Positions 21,491-32,906 of a DNA stretch of 64,000 nucleotides are shown here, piece by piece. Under the pieces are notes generated by a model, which searched no databases, was not told where the DNA came from, and saw only the letters and a program-made list of their open reading frames with translations. Source of the stretch: Bryoerythrophyllum caledonicum (taxonomy: Eukaryota; Streptophyta; Bryopsida; Pottiales; Pottiaceae); assembly GCA_963971425.1 (NCBI GenBank), contig OZ020521.1, positions 13,223,519-13,287,518 of the forward strand, in the 5' to 3' direction. The position numbers and the translations under genes are program-made. The first letter of the stretch is position 1; every line of letters begins with the position of its first letter.

Positions 21491-21968
21491 TTACTTTAGA
21501 TGCCGCAATTATACCTTGACGTTGATAACAGTGACAAAATAATGATTCAACAGGACTGAACGATATTCTTCAACTTTCCTTCAAACACTTTTTTGCTCTC
21601 ACAACTTCTCAATAATTCGCATAGGCTTTTCCGAAATCTTAGCTCTCACCCTTCAACAAGTAATCTCAAGTCTTGGCAACGGAACTAGATGAAATTGCAT
21701 AATAATTTATTATTAAAGATGAAATTGTATAATTGTGTTTGTATGTTCTCGCGGCTAATAATCAACCACGAAGAATTACGGATGTGTATGATTCCAGTCG
21801 CTCCTAATCTCCTCCTGCTCATTCCTCTCCTCCGCCCGGGTTTGGTTGATGCTCTTCTTGGTTTTGTTGTGACCGATGGTGCTTTGCTGGTTGGTTGGAA
21901 GGTTGAGGAATGACATCCCCTCGTTACGCTCCTGATGAAAACCAGAATTCATCCAAATAGTACCATCA

Positions 21969-22503
21969 GGGCCGCTTCACAACATGCCCAAGTCTAGTGA
22001 CCGTTCGTCAAAATGAGTGGCCAAACTATGGCAAGAGGCCAAACATTTTTGCCAAAAAAATACATTAAATAATATAGATTGAAGGTTTGGCCGGCCGTGG
22101 TGTGAAGAGCCAAAGGCCAAGTCCAAAGTCCAAACCCCATATCATTACGCCAAAAAAATCAACCAAAAAAATCAGCCAAAAAAAATCAGCAAAAAAGAAT
22201 CAGCCAAAAGATTCGGCCTCTTTCATGTACGGTCCGGATCTTTTCAAATTTTGATTATTTTACTAAAAAATTCGACGGGCTCTTGATTGTAGTTTAGGTC
22301 TGCTATAATGGACGACCTAAGTTTTGCTCGAGAGGTCGTCGCTTTGGTGCCAAAACAACCCAAAAGTGCTGCCATGTAGGACAACGGCCTTTGGAGTTTG
22401 GGCACAAGTGTGAAGGCCCAAAGTCCGGACTTTGGCCATTCTAGCTATCTCATTGGTGGAAATTGACGACCACTCGACTTGGTCACCAAGTGTGAAGCGA
22501 CCC
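21969..22503 (+). mobile_element. Harbinger/Tourist-like MITE, copy C
   Basis: The ends are GGGCCGCTTCACA and TGTGAAGCGACCC, flanked by TCA at 21966-21968 and 22504-22506. It abuts the right end of the long-TIR element. Its interior (GTCCAAAGTCCAAACCCCATATCATTACG split over shared words) matches copies A and D. Length 535 bp, non-coding. Confidence 0.85.
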
Positions 22504-22822
22504 TCAGTTTTAGAATGAGGCATATGCAACCTTGTTTTCAATCACAAATCATCTTCTTGGTGAATGTATAGATAGATTCTACTTCCATTCTATACTCCAT
22601 ATACATTACAACTGATTGCGTCCAAAAACTAAGGTGCTTCAAATACAAAACTCTTGATCACACTCCTAGAATTCTCTTGAAGAAGAGAAGAAGAAGAAGA
22701 ACGCCGCTCTCCAAAGGGGGCCCGACGTGAATGAAGTGTCTGTTCATTCCACTCCTAAGACCATGCCCACCAGGCATCTCTTGAGGAGACAAATTAATAT
22801 GAAAGTGTGCGTAACCCTTTAA

Positions 22823-23368
22823 CCCTTTACTACCGAGGTCATGAATATCCAAAAGCAAGATATGTGCTGATGTTTTTCTTTGAACTAACTTTGATGAAAA
22901 TACAATACCTAATTTAAGTATCTAACCTTACAAAATGGAGCTCAAACCATGATTCATGACATAAACTTAAATTTGGGAAAATTTGCACAACATCCAAGAG
23001 TTGATGGAATAGATTATAGTGTTCAAAGTTACCGTACATTGGTAATAAAAATTGTGGACTTTGGACGGTTCACTACTTTATTCATCAATAGATTCTTGCA
23101 AGAATTTTTGTACTTTGAATGAAAGAGGTTCACATGTGCACTAGAGTCAATAGCTTTGCATTGACATATCATATGTGAAGAAAACATTTATACACGATTA
23201 TTGATAAATTTTTTACTTTTGTCTATTTGATTGTATACAAAAATGTTCCAAACTTATATGAACTAACCCTTTCAGTACGATGACCAAATCTGGTCCTCAT
23301 GTGTCATAGATTATGTTGACCAAATCTGCGACATATATGGACCACATTTGGCCATTGTCCTTAAAGGG
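22823..23368. mobile_element. piggyBac-like MITE P5 (perfect TTAA duplication)
   Basis: TTAA at 22819-22822 precedes CCCTTTACTACCGAGG; the right end reads GTCCTTAAAGGG followed by TTAA at 23369-23372. CCCTTTA is the shared inverted end. The 546-bp interior is AT-rich and non-coding. Confidence 0.7.
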
Positions 23369-23372
23369 TTAA

Positions 23373-25112
23373 AACCAAAGTTTTGTATGCATTGAAAGAG
23401 ATTGACAATTACAAATCAATGAAGAATCTTTTAAAGACAAATTTCAACCAAAATTCATAACCAAAATCATTTTGCATGTGTATGAAATACAACATAGTAT
23501 GCGGCTGGTATTGACTGCAGTTTAGTGTATTTGATGTATTTCTGTTGTATCCCTAGCTTTTCCATGAGTTCTATAACTCCAAATCATGATCTAATTTTTG
23601 CAAAGTGTTCTTGAAATGAATGTGCAAATCTAATTTCAAATTTCACAACCTAATTCCTCATGGATTTCATCGAAATTGAGTTTTAACACCTCCATAGTCC
23701 CATTTTGGGTCTCGTGGGCACAAAAGGGTTATGGCCATTGAGCTCATGAAGCCTCGGAAGAATCTATAAGTGTAATAGATCATGTAGAACATCATCTATG
23801 GAGGGGGCACATTTCATTGCAACCCCACTTCATGAAAAGCAAGCTGACCACCAATGCCTCGCGCCGATTTTGCGCCACCTGTCTCATTAGAATTGTCATA
23901 ACCTACTGCACGTCCGTTGCAAAGACTATTTTGGCCCATGTTCCCTCAATTCACTACTACGCTACGATCGGACGATCCCAAAAAAGGGCCTTCAAGGGTT
24001 AACAAGCCAACGTCTACCAAAGGATGTACACACAGATATCAAATATAATGTGACAGAATCTCCTTCACGCATCAATTACTGAGCATTCTATTATCCTGGA
24101 AGTGAGTATTCTAAAGCAGCCTGTGTACGCAACGACTTCGACCAGTTCTAGCCAGACTCGAAAATGAAGAAACAAAACCTTTGAAAACCTCTAAAACCAG
24201 GCTGAACCGAGTGCGACAGTTTAATTAGCTCTAAAAATAAAAATAATCCGAAAGTCTGGTGCTTTTCTAGACCAAGAACCCTTTTTTTTTCGGCATTTGG
24301 AAAACTGCAATAAAATAAATGTCTTCATGAAGGTAGTTAACCTACGAAACTGAAGACCAGAGCTCCCAAGTTTGAAACATGCATGTCTAAAATGGGAAAT
24401 TACACTCCAGCTCGATTCAGCGAATTAAGATTTGTAGTGTCAGGTGCACAGAGAAAAATTATTCATCTGTGGAGGGTCACACGAGATTAGATCTTCGCGT
24501 TAAACTTGAAGCTCTTCTATCCCAGTGGCCTTGACTTCGAAAGGATCAAGGTGTTGTATGATACAATATAATATCTGACATGTTTTTTATAGGAGATTTT
24601 TGAAATGGGAAAAAGAAGAAAAACATCAAATGAAAAATAAAAGGATCCCATCCTTCAATCTACAGAGTCATGTCAACAAGATCCAAGGGTTATAAACAAA
24701 GAACTCAAGAAAATTTCAGTTTCAGCACCTCAGGGCCCAGGCGGCAAAATCATTAAATCTCCAAAGCACTGATTCAAGGAAAATCACATAAAATTCTTGC
24801 AAGGTTCGTCTTTAGTCCGTCAATGTCGAACAGAAATCGAGCCCGCAAAATTAGAAGGAGTCATCCCTCAGCTACAATTACACACCAAATTGTAGCGGTG
24901 GAACCGACCCTTCCAACCATGCATGAAATTGCATGGTGTTATTGGGATACATATTATGTTGCTGTATATAAAGCTAGCATGATACACAGTATAGTTACGC
25001 ATATCTATTAACGTGATCTGTAACTCTATTGGTTGGCACAAGTCAAATGAGCTGTAGCCTCTCTCTCCACGCACTCATGCAGCAAAACAAACATTTAATC
25101 CGCTACACGGAG
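23373..25112. other. no gene recognised
   Basis: A further piggyBac-like right end (GGGCCTTCAAGGG then TTAA at 23999-24002) is present, with no certain left partner; TTAA at about 23675 is one candidate. No ORF over 70 codons looks coding. Confidence 0.35.
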
Positions 25113-25134
25113 ACACACACACACACACACACAC
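25113..25134. repeat. (AC)11 microsatellite
   Basis: Eleven uninterrupted AC units lie just downstream of the small Cys-cluster gene. Confidence 0.95.
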
Positions 25135-25162
25135 TAGATACTGTCTTCGGCCGTGACACGAA

Positions 25163-25420
25163 TTATGGATATTGGTCGGCATCCCGGTTGTAGTTCGGGC
25201 AGTTGGGATCCGTGCAACCATAGCCTGGGCATGAGTGAGGTGGATCTCCTTCAAAGCCTGAGAAGCATAATTCTAGCGCCATGCAACTGATCTCATTCTC
25301 ATGTGTCATCTCCAGCAAATTGAGGTCATGGCTTGAGATGATTGAAAAATGAGGTCCTCGCTGGTGGCAATTGCCACCAAGTCTCAGATCCTCCGTTCCG
25401 GAGCGGTCCATGAGTTCCAA
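25163..25420 (-). CDS. small Cys-cluster protein (85 aa), gene C of the shared-motif set
   Basis: The protein is not recognised. It has six Cys residues; the last three form H62-S-C64-PGYG-C69-TDPN-C74-P, followed by NYNRD near the C-terminus. The H-x-C-x4-C spacing matches the motif in the genes at 39965 and 43596, although the third Cys is two residues further on. The ATG at 25420 follows an in-frame stop a few codons upstream, so this start is the longest possible in a single exon. A TATA box (CTATAAAAG, 25540-25548 on the minus strand) stands about 120 bp upstream, giving room for a ~90-nt 5' UTR. No signal peptide or membrane segment is evident. A zinc-binding role is possible but unproven. 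Confidence 0.45.
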   Translation of the reverse strand: MELMDRSGTEDLRLGGNCHQRGPHFSIISSHDLNLLEMTHENEISCMALELCFSGFEGDPPHSCPGYGCTDPNCPNYNRDADQYP

Positions 25421-25539
25421 CTAGATGGCAGTGACTTGAATGGATTGAAGGCAGAGTAGTGGTCAGCACTACGCACTGAATCGGCTGAACCGGGTGGAGC
25501 GAGCTTAGTTTGTGAACTTTCTGATGAGCAGATATCATG

Positions 25540-25548
25540 CTTTTATAG
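25540..25548 (-). promoter_or_regulatory. TATA box upstream of the small Cys-cluster gene
   Basis: On the minus strand the sequence reads GCCTATAAAAGC, a strong plant TATA consensus. It is placed to start a transcript about 90 nt before the ATG at 25420. Confidence 0.5.
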
Positions 25549-25559
25549 GCCCTCGGCCA

Positions 25560-27262
25560 GTCCATGGTCACTGAGTGTAGTACTAGGACGTTGAGGTTAC
25601 GTAAGAAGATGGAGTTGTCTGAATAGAATGCTTCCGGATGTCTTAATTAGTTCTTGAATTGATCACTATGTCTTGGCTCCATGTTCTTAGCACCAGTATC
25701 AGCTTCTTTGTACTTGGAGAGTCCAACACGTACGATACTCTACCTAGTCTAACCTAGTATCCGCATAACTTCTCAGTTATATAAAAGCAGTAATCTTGCG
25801 CTTACAGTGTTACTTTACCAAGAACTACAAGAACGATTCACTATCTTGGCAGTTTCTTGGAACTCTGGCGATGTAGGAAGCCCTCTGTAAACATGAAATT
25901 GAACTGTACTCTGAACCCATTTCGAACCTCAAACTCTAGTTTTGGCAAACATAAATCTGCCAAAGGAACGATTAGAGTCTCCGCAAAAGGGGTATAGCAG
26001 GGTGGCAAAAAGCTCCCCCGTGTTTGAATGTTTGGAAGAGCCCTCAAAACTCGTCACCTTTAAATTGCTTCACTGGCGCGCCTGGTGCTTGTTTTTGGTC
26101 CCGTTTTTGCAATTCAAACTCGTTTTGTTTTTGTGCCAAATAAAAAATAAAAAATAAAAAATTGCTTCACTGTTTTCATGTCGAAGAAGCCAGTCATCAT
26201 TCGGTGTGCCAAGGAGTAATATGCGGCAGCTTCCCAACGTACCCTACCTACTCTGAGAGAATATCTTGTACCCTTTCAAGTGCAAATCGTTCTTGTTCAT
26301 TCTAAATTTGGCATCTTGAGCATTCTTTCACCAGACATGTCTTGACATCTGTGCACCCAGCTCATCCTTCCGTACCGGATTCTAAGACACTTTGATCAGT
26401 GATATTGTAATTGAGATGTCAAACGAAATTCAAAGTGTTCAGAAGTCGAGTCTGGATCGAGTGCGATAATCTAGCTTCCGACGAATCAGTCGAGCACTTG
26501 TCCACGGACATTGTACTAGACAGTTTAAACACATCTTACCCCAAAATGATCAATTCCATGACCACGATCGCATCCCAGAACCTTTCTTCATTCCTTGGCA
26601 GCTTGAAGCGGTCCCTTGCATCAGACATTTTCAATATGGGTGGGGTCGTAGAGGTGGCATCCTGGCCAAGTTGCAGTTTCCTTTCGGGATAGAAGCTAAC
26701 GTGATGTGGAATCTGAATCTTATCTTCAAGTAGCCATATTGATGGCTATCACGGCAACATTCTCACACAATTTGTCACATTCGAGCCTGTTTCCCGGTGA
26801 GATCCTACCCCATCTTTTCAGGAGAGGCCAGGGCTTGCATTTAAAGTAGTTGTCTAACTTGTTAATATCTCACGCAGCTAGCATTTGCCTCTGTTGCATG
26901 TTCTGATTGGTAGGTCCGAGGCTGCAAACCCACTACGTTTTGCAAATTCTCAGTTAGTTGGAAGTACGATGTTCTATTGGTCTAGATATAGAAATGTTAA
27001 AATGTTTTCACTCCACTTTATTAAAGCATGCCACCTACTTGCTAACAAGCATATGATTTGATTAGATTTCTATACTGAACCTGGGGAAAAAGGTCCAGAA
27101 AAAATGGTCGTATTCATTTTGACCATAACTTCTATGATCACAAGTGTGTACTTTGATTTTCAGTAATTTTGAATTCTCTAATTTAACCTTTTAGCACCGA
27201 GCCAACATGCCTTCCTGCAACCTTGCGGAAACAGTCCACAACCGGTGCCTGCAACAATCTAG
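25560..27262. other. no gene recognised
   Basis: This includes a plus-strand TATATAAAAGC at about 25778-25788 with no obvious gene behind it, and a 93-codon ORF at 26411-26692 without motifs. A piggyBac-like end (TTAA then CCTTTTAGCACCGAG) lies at 27183-27201. Confidence 0.35.
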
Positions 27263-27274
27263 AAATACAATGAC

Positions 27275-28552
27275 ATGTTTGTATGCGGCAAGTTGGCAAT
27301 TGTGGACGACCTCATCCGTGCTTTCATGCAGATCACCATGTATCGGACATGGTTGAAGGGTCGCACATCTGGAAAAGGTCCGGACAAAGGTACGCTTCGT
27401 TTGCGGTCTGCGTAACGTTCAGGTGACCCTAAACTCATTGCTGAGGTTGTTAGGAACTTTCCTGGGACTGAAGATCTACTAACTAGGACGGACGGCTTAA
27501 AAGGAGCAGGAATTTTTTGGTCCACCATGCGCAAGTTTGACATGCCACCTAGGTCTGCCCATGATACCCACATATCTGATACGGTAAATTACTCTATCCC
27601 CCATAATGGCCAAAGGGTGACTCGAGCGCGTATTGAAGAAGCCTTCACCAGACAAGACTTTGGAGTCCAGCATACAACATCCGTCTTGGAATCAGATTGT
27701 GATCCATTGAGGTGGCACATTGCCCGCCTCTCAAAAAAGTCTGCTCGAAAATGCCAAGCCTTGCAAGCTCACACTGGTCAGCAGTGCAATGCTAAGGTTG
27801 GACGTGGCAGTCATGGGACTCCAGCCCCTACATATGCCTCTTTGAAGAAAAATTACAGATCACCACAGAATGTCGTATCTGAATTCTGGTTTTGTCCCGA
27901 TGACATTAGTCGTTGTGTGAAGGGGTCGGAAAAACCGTTTGTGGTTGATTGGCCAACAATTCCAATGACGTGGCCTCTAAAGCTTGGCACTAATTTAACA
28001 GTGTAGGAGGTACTAGCGTTGGAAGAAGCAGGTTTCCAGTTGCAGTAGCATGGAGTTCTTTCACCACAAAGACAATTCCAAGTGTCTATGGACATGCTCC
28101 TTCTGCGGTCGCACTTCCCTGTTCTAGAAAATCCAAATTCTTACAACACCTTTCGAAATGGCTATGCAATTCGTAGAACAACAGATGTTCCAACGACTGA
28201 GCAACGCAACAAGTGGTCAAGCGCCGCTTTTATGAATAATTGTTACGTCTCCAACCTCTATGCCATACCGTATCCCGGATGGGGATGTGTTATCACTCTT
28301 CATACAAGAAAGGGCAAGTCCTATTGCATCACCTTCACGGACCTTCCGGGGTATTCATGCCCTTATTTTTTGAAGATGCAATCGGAGGCGTTGTTGGGAA
28401 AGAAGGGACAATGGAAGTATTGCAAGCATGTCTATTACATCTTACGTTACCTTTGTAAAATGGATTACAAAGAGGACTTGTTCATACATGCTCCAAGCTA
28501 CAGCTTCAACGAAGTCATGCGGATTCTAGAGCTTGTGAACATTGTCGAATAA
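27275..28552 (+). pseudogene. degenerate single-frame protein with a SWIM-like zinc finger
   Basis: One reading frame stays protein-like over 426 codons but is broken by three stops: TAA at 27413, TAG at 28004 and TAG at 28046. Removing only those would leave a continuous frame, so decay is recent and no frameshift is needed. Near the C-terminus LPGYSCPYF is followed about 18 residues later by WKYCKHVYYI. This fits the SWIM zinc-finger pattern C-x-C-x(n)-C-x-H, except that the first Cys appears to be Tyr. SWIM domains occur in MuDR-type transposases and FAR1-like proteins, but the rest is not recognised as either. After the finger, IHAPSYSFNEVMRILELV closes the protein. Confidence 0.6.
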
Positions 28553-28848
28553 GAGTGAGAAAGGTAATGATGTCGTATTTCTCAAAAAGATTTACGATCT
28601 TAGATTGCTCAGATGTAGAGTTGTAGAGTCGTAGACGTGAATTTAGTTCATGTACTTATTGAGTGTTATGATTTGTTAATTGGTGTATTTCATATATACT
28701 ACTGTACGCAATAGAGAGTTTTGTACTAGTTGAATTCAAAGTGGAGACTATCAACATTTTCCAAAAATCCCTTTGGATTTATATAGGTGATTCCATTTAC
28801 TGCCCATGTGATGACCTTGTAATACATGGATGATATCCAAGTAATGCC

Positions 28849-28965
28849 TATGTGATACCCGTTATAAACCTAGGCAATGTCCTTTTGATACCTATGTGAT
28901 ACCCCTTATAAACCTAGGCAATGTCTTTTGATACATATGTGATACCCTACAGTATACCTTGTATC
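28849..28965. repeat. short tandem repeat, about 44-bp unit, ~2.7 copies
   Basis: Units begin TATGTGATACCC at 28849, 28893 and 28936 and share TATAAACCTAGGCAATGTC. It is AT-rich and non-coding. Confidence 0.7.
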
Positions 28966-29199
28966 CAAATTAGTGGATATTAATAAATAATAAATTTTGT
29001 CGTGCCTAAATCAAAATTTTAAATCTGAAGTACAAGATTTGAATGTGATCATTCTAAATTTAAAAATATTAGACGTACGTTATAACCAAAGCACCGGAAG
29101 AGAAGAAGGCCCAATAGTCCAAAAAAATTGTGCCACAAGTGACCACGGTTATAGGCTATTTACTTAATTTAGTAATTAGAAAAGAAAAATGCTCCAAAA

Positions 29200-30780
29200 T
29201 TTATAGTTTTGCCCAAATTGCCGACATTTTCACATTTAAAAAAAAACTGTGATTTTTTTCCAGTTTTCAAAGTTTTGTACGCTCGCCGCTCGGCGCTTAC
29301 CGCTCACAAGATAGCGTCATTGATCTGGGACTTTGGCACCGAGAAAAAGCCGGCTATGGAATATATAACCCTACCAAACAAATTAAACTTTCCAAAAGGC
29401 TACATGGGTCACTCCAAAATATCCTTAGAGCCAAAATGATGGCTATCTACAAAACCTTCAAGATAATTACCGTGCAATACCCCAACGAACCGGCCCACAT
29501 TTTCACGGATTGCATCAATGTATTATACCTCCTAAACACACACATAAACACCCCGCTCAACACAATAGTCATCCGACCAAACCATCCTAACATCCATGGT
29601 TAAACTGCTCTGAAATTGCACACAAATCACCACACTACATAAAGTTTGAGCACATGCTAACATAGACGGCAACGAACAAGCCAACAAACTAGCTAAAGAA
29701 GGACGTGAAAAAGCATACCGAGATGCCAAACACCCATACGAACACTCCATACTACTTTCATAGATATTAATGGCCCTCTATGGGCGAGACCCCCGACAAA
29801 GACCCCATAAGATTTTTGGATAAATACCTCAAAAAACATGACCTAAAAATTAATTTGGAAATAGTCATGAAAAAATTCCCTAATATTGAAAAATGGACCG
29901 ATAATACAAACATTGACAAAGAACTCTCCACCAATTTTTGGAAAAAAAACCCATTATCACGGATTCACAAAAAACTTGCCTAGTCAAATTCCGCACCCGA
30001 CAATACATAGGAAATGCCTGCAAACAACTCTTCTTTGGCATAGAAAGATTCCCCTCCACAACATGCTCAATATGCACCTCTACGGACCCGGACACATGGC
30101 TACATGTACTCCTCAGATGCCATAACCCTCATATACATGCTCTAATTGTTAAACGCCACAACAAAGCGGTGTGGGCAATTCGTAAATTAATTGTGTAATC
30201 AAATAAATCCCGTTGTTTCATAAATGCTGGAACCTTCAATGACAACCCGCAAGAAAATACAGTCCCCCCATGGCTGTTACCATGCACATGAGGTACACAA
30301 AGATGTCATTGTAATGCCAGATTTAAACTTGACCTATTATATGTTAGAGGGTTGTCATACAAAGACTCCCCACCAACCCACATTGACCCAAATCTCACCA
30401 TTCAGTTTATTGAATTCAAATATTGTAATGATAGATTCTCACCGGAAGCTATTGTTAACAAAATAAATAAATACCAACCACTCCTCAATGATATCCAAGC
30501 ACTTGGATGGAAAGTAAACCCCCTCATTGTCATCACCGTGGGTGCTAGAGCCACCACCTTTATCCCCTCAATGACAACCCTTGAAGAAACATTCAAAATC
30601 CCCATGACCACAATAATAACCACCTTACAAATATTAACACTATTGCTTTCCAACATGCTATGTCCATACTCCTACACAAAAGGAAACTTGAAAACAACCA
30701 ACCCATACATGACACGCTTGACCCCCCTCTTGGGAATCTACTTAGCATTTCATCGCATTTAGCCCCCCTGGCGGCATTGG
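29200..30780 (+). mobile_element. 3' part of a non-LTR retrotransposon with RNase H, CCHC finger and restriction-like endonuclease
   Basis: Three domains follow one another on the plus strand, all broken by stops and frameshifts. RNase H: EPAHIFTDCINVLYLLNTH near 29490-29550 and AHANIDGNEQANKLAKEG near 29649-29702. A CCHC finger: C-SI-C-x9-H-x4-C at about 30063-30120, followed by KRHNKAVWAIRKL. A PD-(D/E)XK-like domain: FKLDLL (Asp at 30331) and, 27 residues on, IEFKYC (Glu at 30412, Lys at 30418), with a stop at about 30289 between finger and nuclease. CCHC plus K/R-H-N/D plus PD..ExK is the layout of restriction-like endonucleases of R2/CRE-type elements. Joining it to RNase H recalls Dualen/RandI elements. 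The reverse transcriptase itself was not found. Confidence 0.65.
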
Positions 30781-31232
30781 TTCCTTGTTCCTCGTTACTT
30801 GTTATGTGGTACATAGTGTCTATCCTCGAGAGGGGGAAGTAGTTCCATACTGCTAACCCATGTCTGGTGGGCATGGACTTGGTGGTGGTACAAACAGACA
30901 CTTTATTCACGCCGGCCTCCTCCCTGAGACCGGAGTTCTTGTTCTTTTCTGAGGAGCCAAAACTGCCACGCCTTTGAAACCCTTGCAGCCACTGTGGCAA
31001 ACCCAGATAAGTTAAGCCCTCTAAAACCGACAAGTTAAGGAATGTGCATGTATGGAGAGAGGAGATAATTATACTATTATTTTCAGTGATAGCCAATAGA
31101 ATTACAATTCCAACCCAAGTGATTTCATATATTTTTGATGAAAACTGAATTAGTTATGAATTTTCAAACTCTGCAGCCATGTTTAGTGGGTGGTCAGCAG
31201 TAGCTACCCCCCATAACCAACGACCAAAAGTA

Positions 31233-31590
31233 TAGGCCGCTTCACACTATGCCCAAGTCGAGTGACCGTCCGTCAAAATGAGTGGCCAAACTATGACAAG
31301 AGGCCAAACTTTTTTGCCAAAAAAATACATTAAATAATATAGATTGAAGGTTTGGCCGGTCGTGGTGTGAAGCTCAAAGGCCAAGTCCGAAGTCCAAATC
31401 CCATATCAATACGCCAAAAAAAATCAGCCAAAAAATTTGGCCTCTTTCATCTAACGGTCTAGATCTTGTCAATTTTTGATTATTTTATTAAAAAATTCGA
31501 CGGACTCTCGATTGTAGTTTGGGTCGACTAGAATGGGTGACCCAAGTTTTGCTCGAGAGGCCAAATTTTTGCTCGAGAGGCCAAATGGGT
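31233..31590 (+). mobile_element. Harbinger/Tourist-like MITE, copy D (truncated)
   Basis: It starts GCCGCTTCACACTATGCCC and matches copy C closely over its left part (GTGGCCAAACTATG, AAGGTTTGGCCGG). The right terminus is missing; the copy dissolves near 31590 into a duplicated GCTCGAGAGGCCAAA and GGTTTCTGTTGGTTATG. Non-coding. Confidence 0.75.
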
Positions 31591-31973
31591 TTCTGTTGGT
31601 TATGGGTTTCTGTTGGTTATGGGGAGGCTTACCTTAATTTTTAAAAAATAAAAAATAAAGGCTGCTTGTAACTGTTGGGCATGCACTCAGATCGCCTCGT
31701 TCCCCTAAATTATTGTCAGGCTCTGATGTTAAAATTAACTTACCAAAAGTGCAGGCACAAATATGACCATCCCAGGACTGCATACTTTTGTGTGGCAGAA
31801 GATACACTTGGTTTTCAGCGGGCACAACTTGGTCCAATCAAATTATATGGTAAGACAGCCAATGTTGAGTGGCACAGAATCAGGCAAAATATGGTATGTA
31901 AGTTATGGCAAATGACACAGTACCCATACATTTTGGGCAGTGCTCCCTCACAGACAGCAATAGTATAAGTTAA

Positions 31974-32902
31974 CCCCTAAATTTCCAACAGTCCCTCCAG
32001 TGTGGGCAGGTCCTAGGTGTCAATTTATAACAATTTTCTTTGAAAGAATTACTGTTGATGGGTATTACTAAAAGCTTTGTGTGTCCAATTTTTTCCTAAA
32101 TTTGACATTGAATGGAAAAGTTACTGAGTTTTGAAATTCAAATGGGGAGAGTGGGCACATGGGGCAATTCCAAAACTTTTGCTAGGGCACTCTCTTGAAT
32201 GTGAGATTTTCAATAGCAGCAAATAATATTATTTCCCTTCATATTGTCAAAAAAACCTCATGTCTATAGTGAAAAATAGCATAACAATCCAAGTCAAACA
32301 TTTTCACACATTGATGCACATTGTCGGGCAAGTACAATAAAAAAAACTTATTCTTTTCAACATAAACTTACAGATCTTCATATTTTTCTACATCTTATTT
32401 CTCCCACAACATTATGTGGTGTAGACCTTCTTAATGACCATTCAAATTCTCATTCTAAAACACATTTAGTTCACATAAAAAAAATTAAGTGAATTGACAA
32501 TTTTTGAACCTCCACTCTTTGCACAATTTTTTGAATAAGGTGCACCTTTTTTCTACCTTTAAAAATTGGTGTACAAGGAACTAATATCATGCTTTACATG
32601 ATGGTAATGACGTTAGACCTTGTGTAGTGCAAAAATTGGACACCAAGTGAAGTCAAAGTGTGTTGATCCACTAAACACAGGGAAGAAAATGAATCCTTAT
32701 CTCCACTTCAAACAATATAATTTTTCAATCCATGAGGTCAAAGTTTATGAAATTTTGTGAATATGTTACTTAATAAGTCTTAATAGAGATCCTATGATTA
32801 AAACTAGAAATAAAAAGTTATTGTTTTCCCTCCTTACTCATTGCACTAAAACATGCAGTTTTGAAGTGTTTTTGGTGTGACATTGTCAAATAAAATTAGG
32901 GG
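31974..32902 (+). mobile_element. piggyBac-like MITE P2
   Basis: TTAA at 31970-31973 precedes CCCCTAAATTTCC; the right end reads AATTAGGGG followed by TTGA (one base off TTAA). The interior closely matches P3 (shared GTCCAATTTTTTCCTAAAT and AATAATATTATTTCC). Non-coding. Confidence 0.7.
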
Positions 32903-32906
32903 TTGA

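Larger units (their letters stand above)
17112..21964. mobile_element. long-TIR DNA element with captured RNase H, split by a copia insertion
   Basis: The left arm is 17112-17179 plus 20195-20418; the right arm is 21672-21964. They are about 290-bp inverted repeats of high similarity (both begin near GGTACT..TTGGATGAATTCT). The copia element at 17180-20194 lies inside the left arm; removing it restores the arm, and the right arm shows the uninterrupted version. Without the copia DNA the element is about 1.8 kb. Its centre carries an RNase H-like relic and AT-rich DNA, with no recognisable transposase. Long TIRs with a captured host-type domain fit a Pack-MULE-like element, but I could not find a 9-bp target duplication. 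Confidence 0.7.

Noticed and set aside
30593-31096. 167-codon minus-strand ORF
   Set aside because: It overlaps the plus-strand non-LTR relic and shows no motif; the plus strand explains the sequence better.
31675-31968. 97-codon plus ORF next to piggyBac-like MITE P2
   Set aside because: Looks mildly protein-like but matches nothing I know, and it lies between two MITEs without signals.
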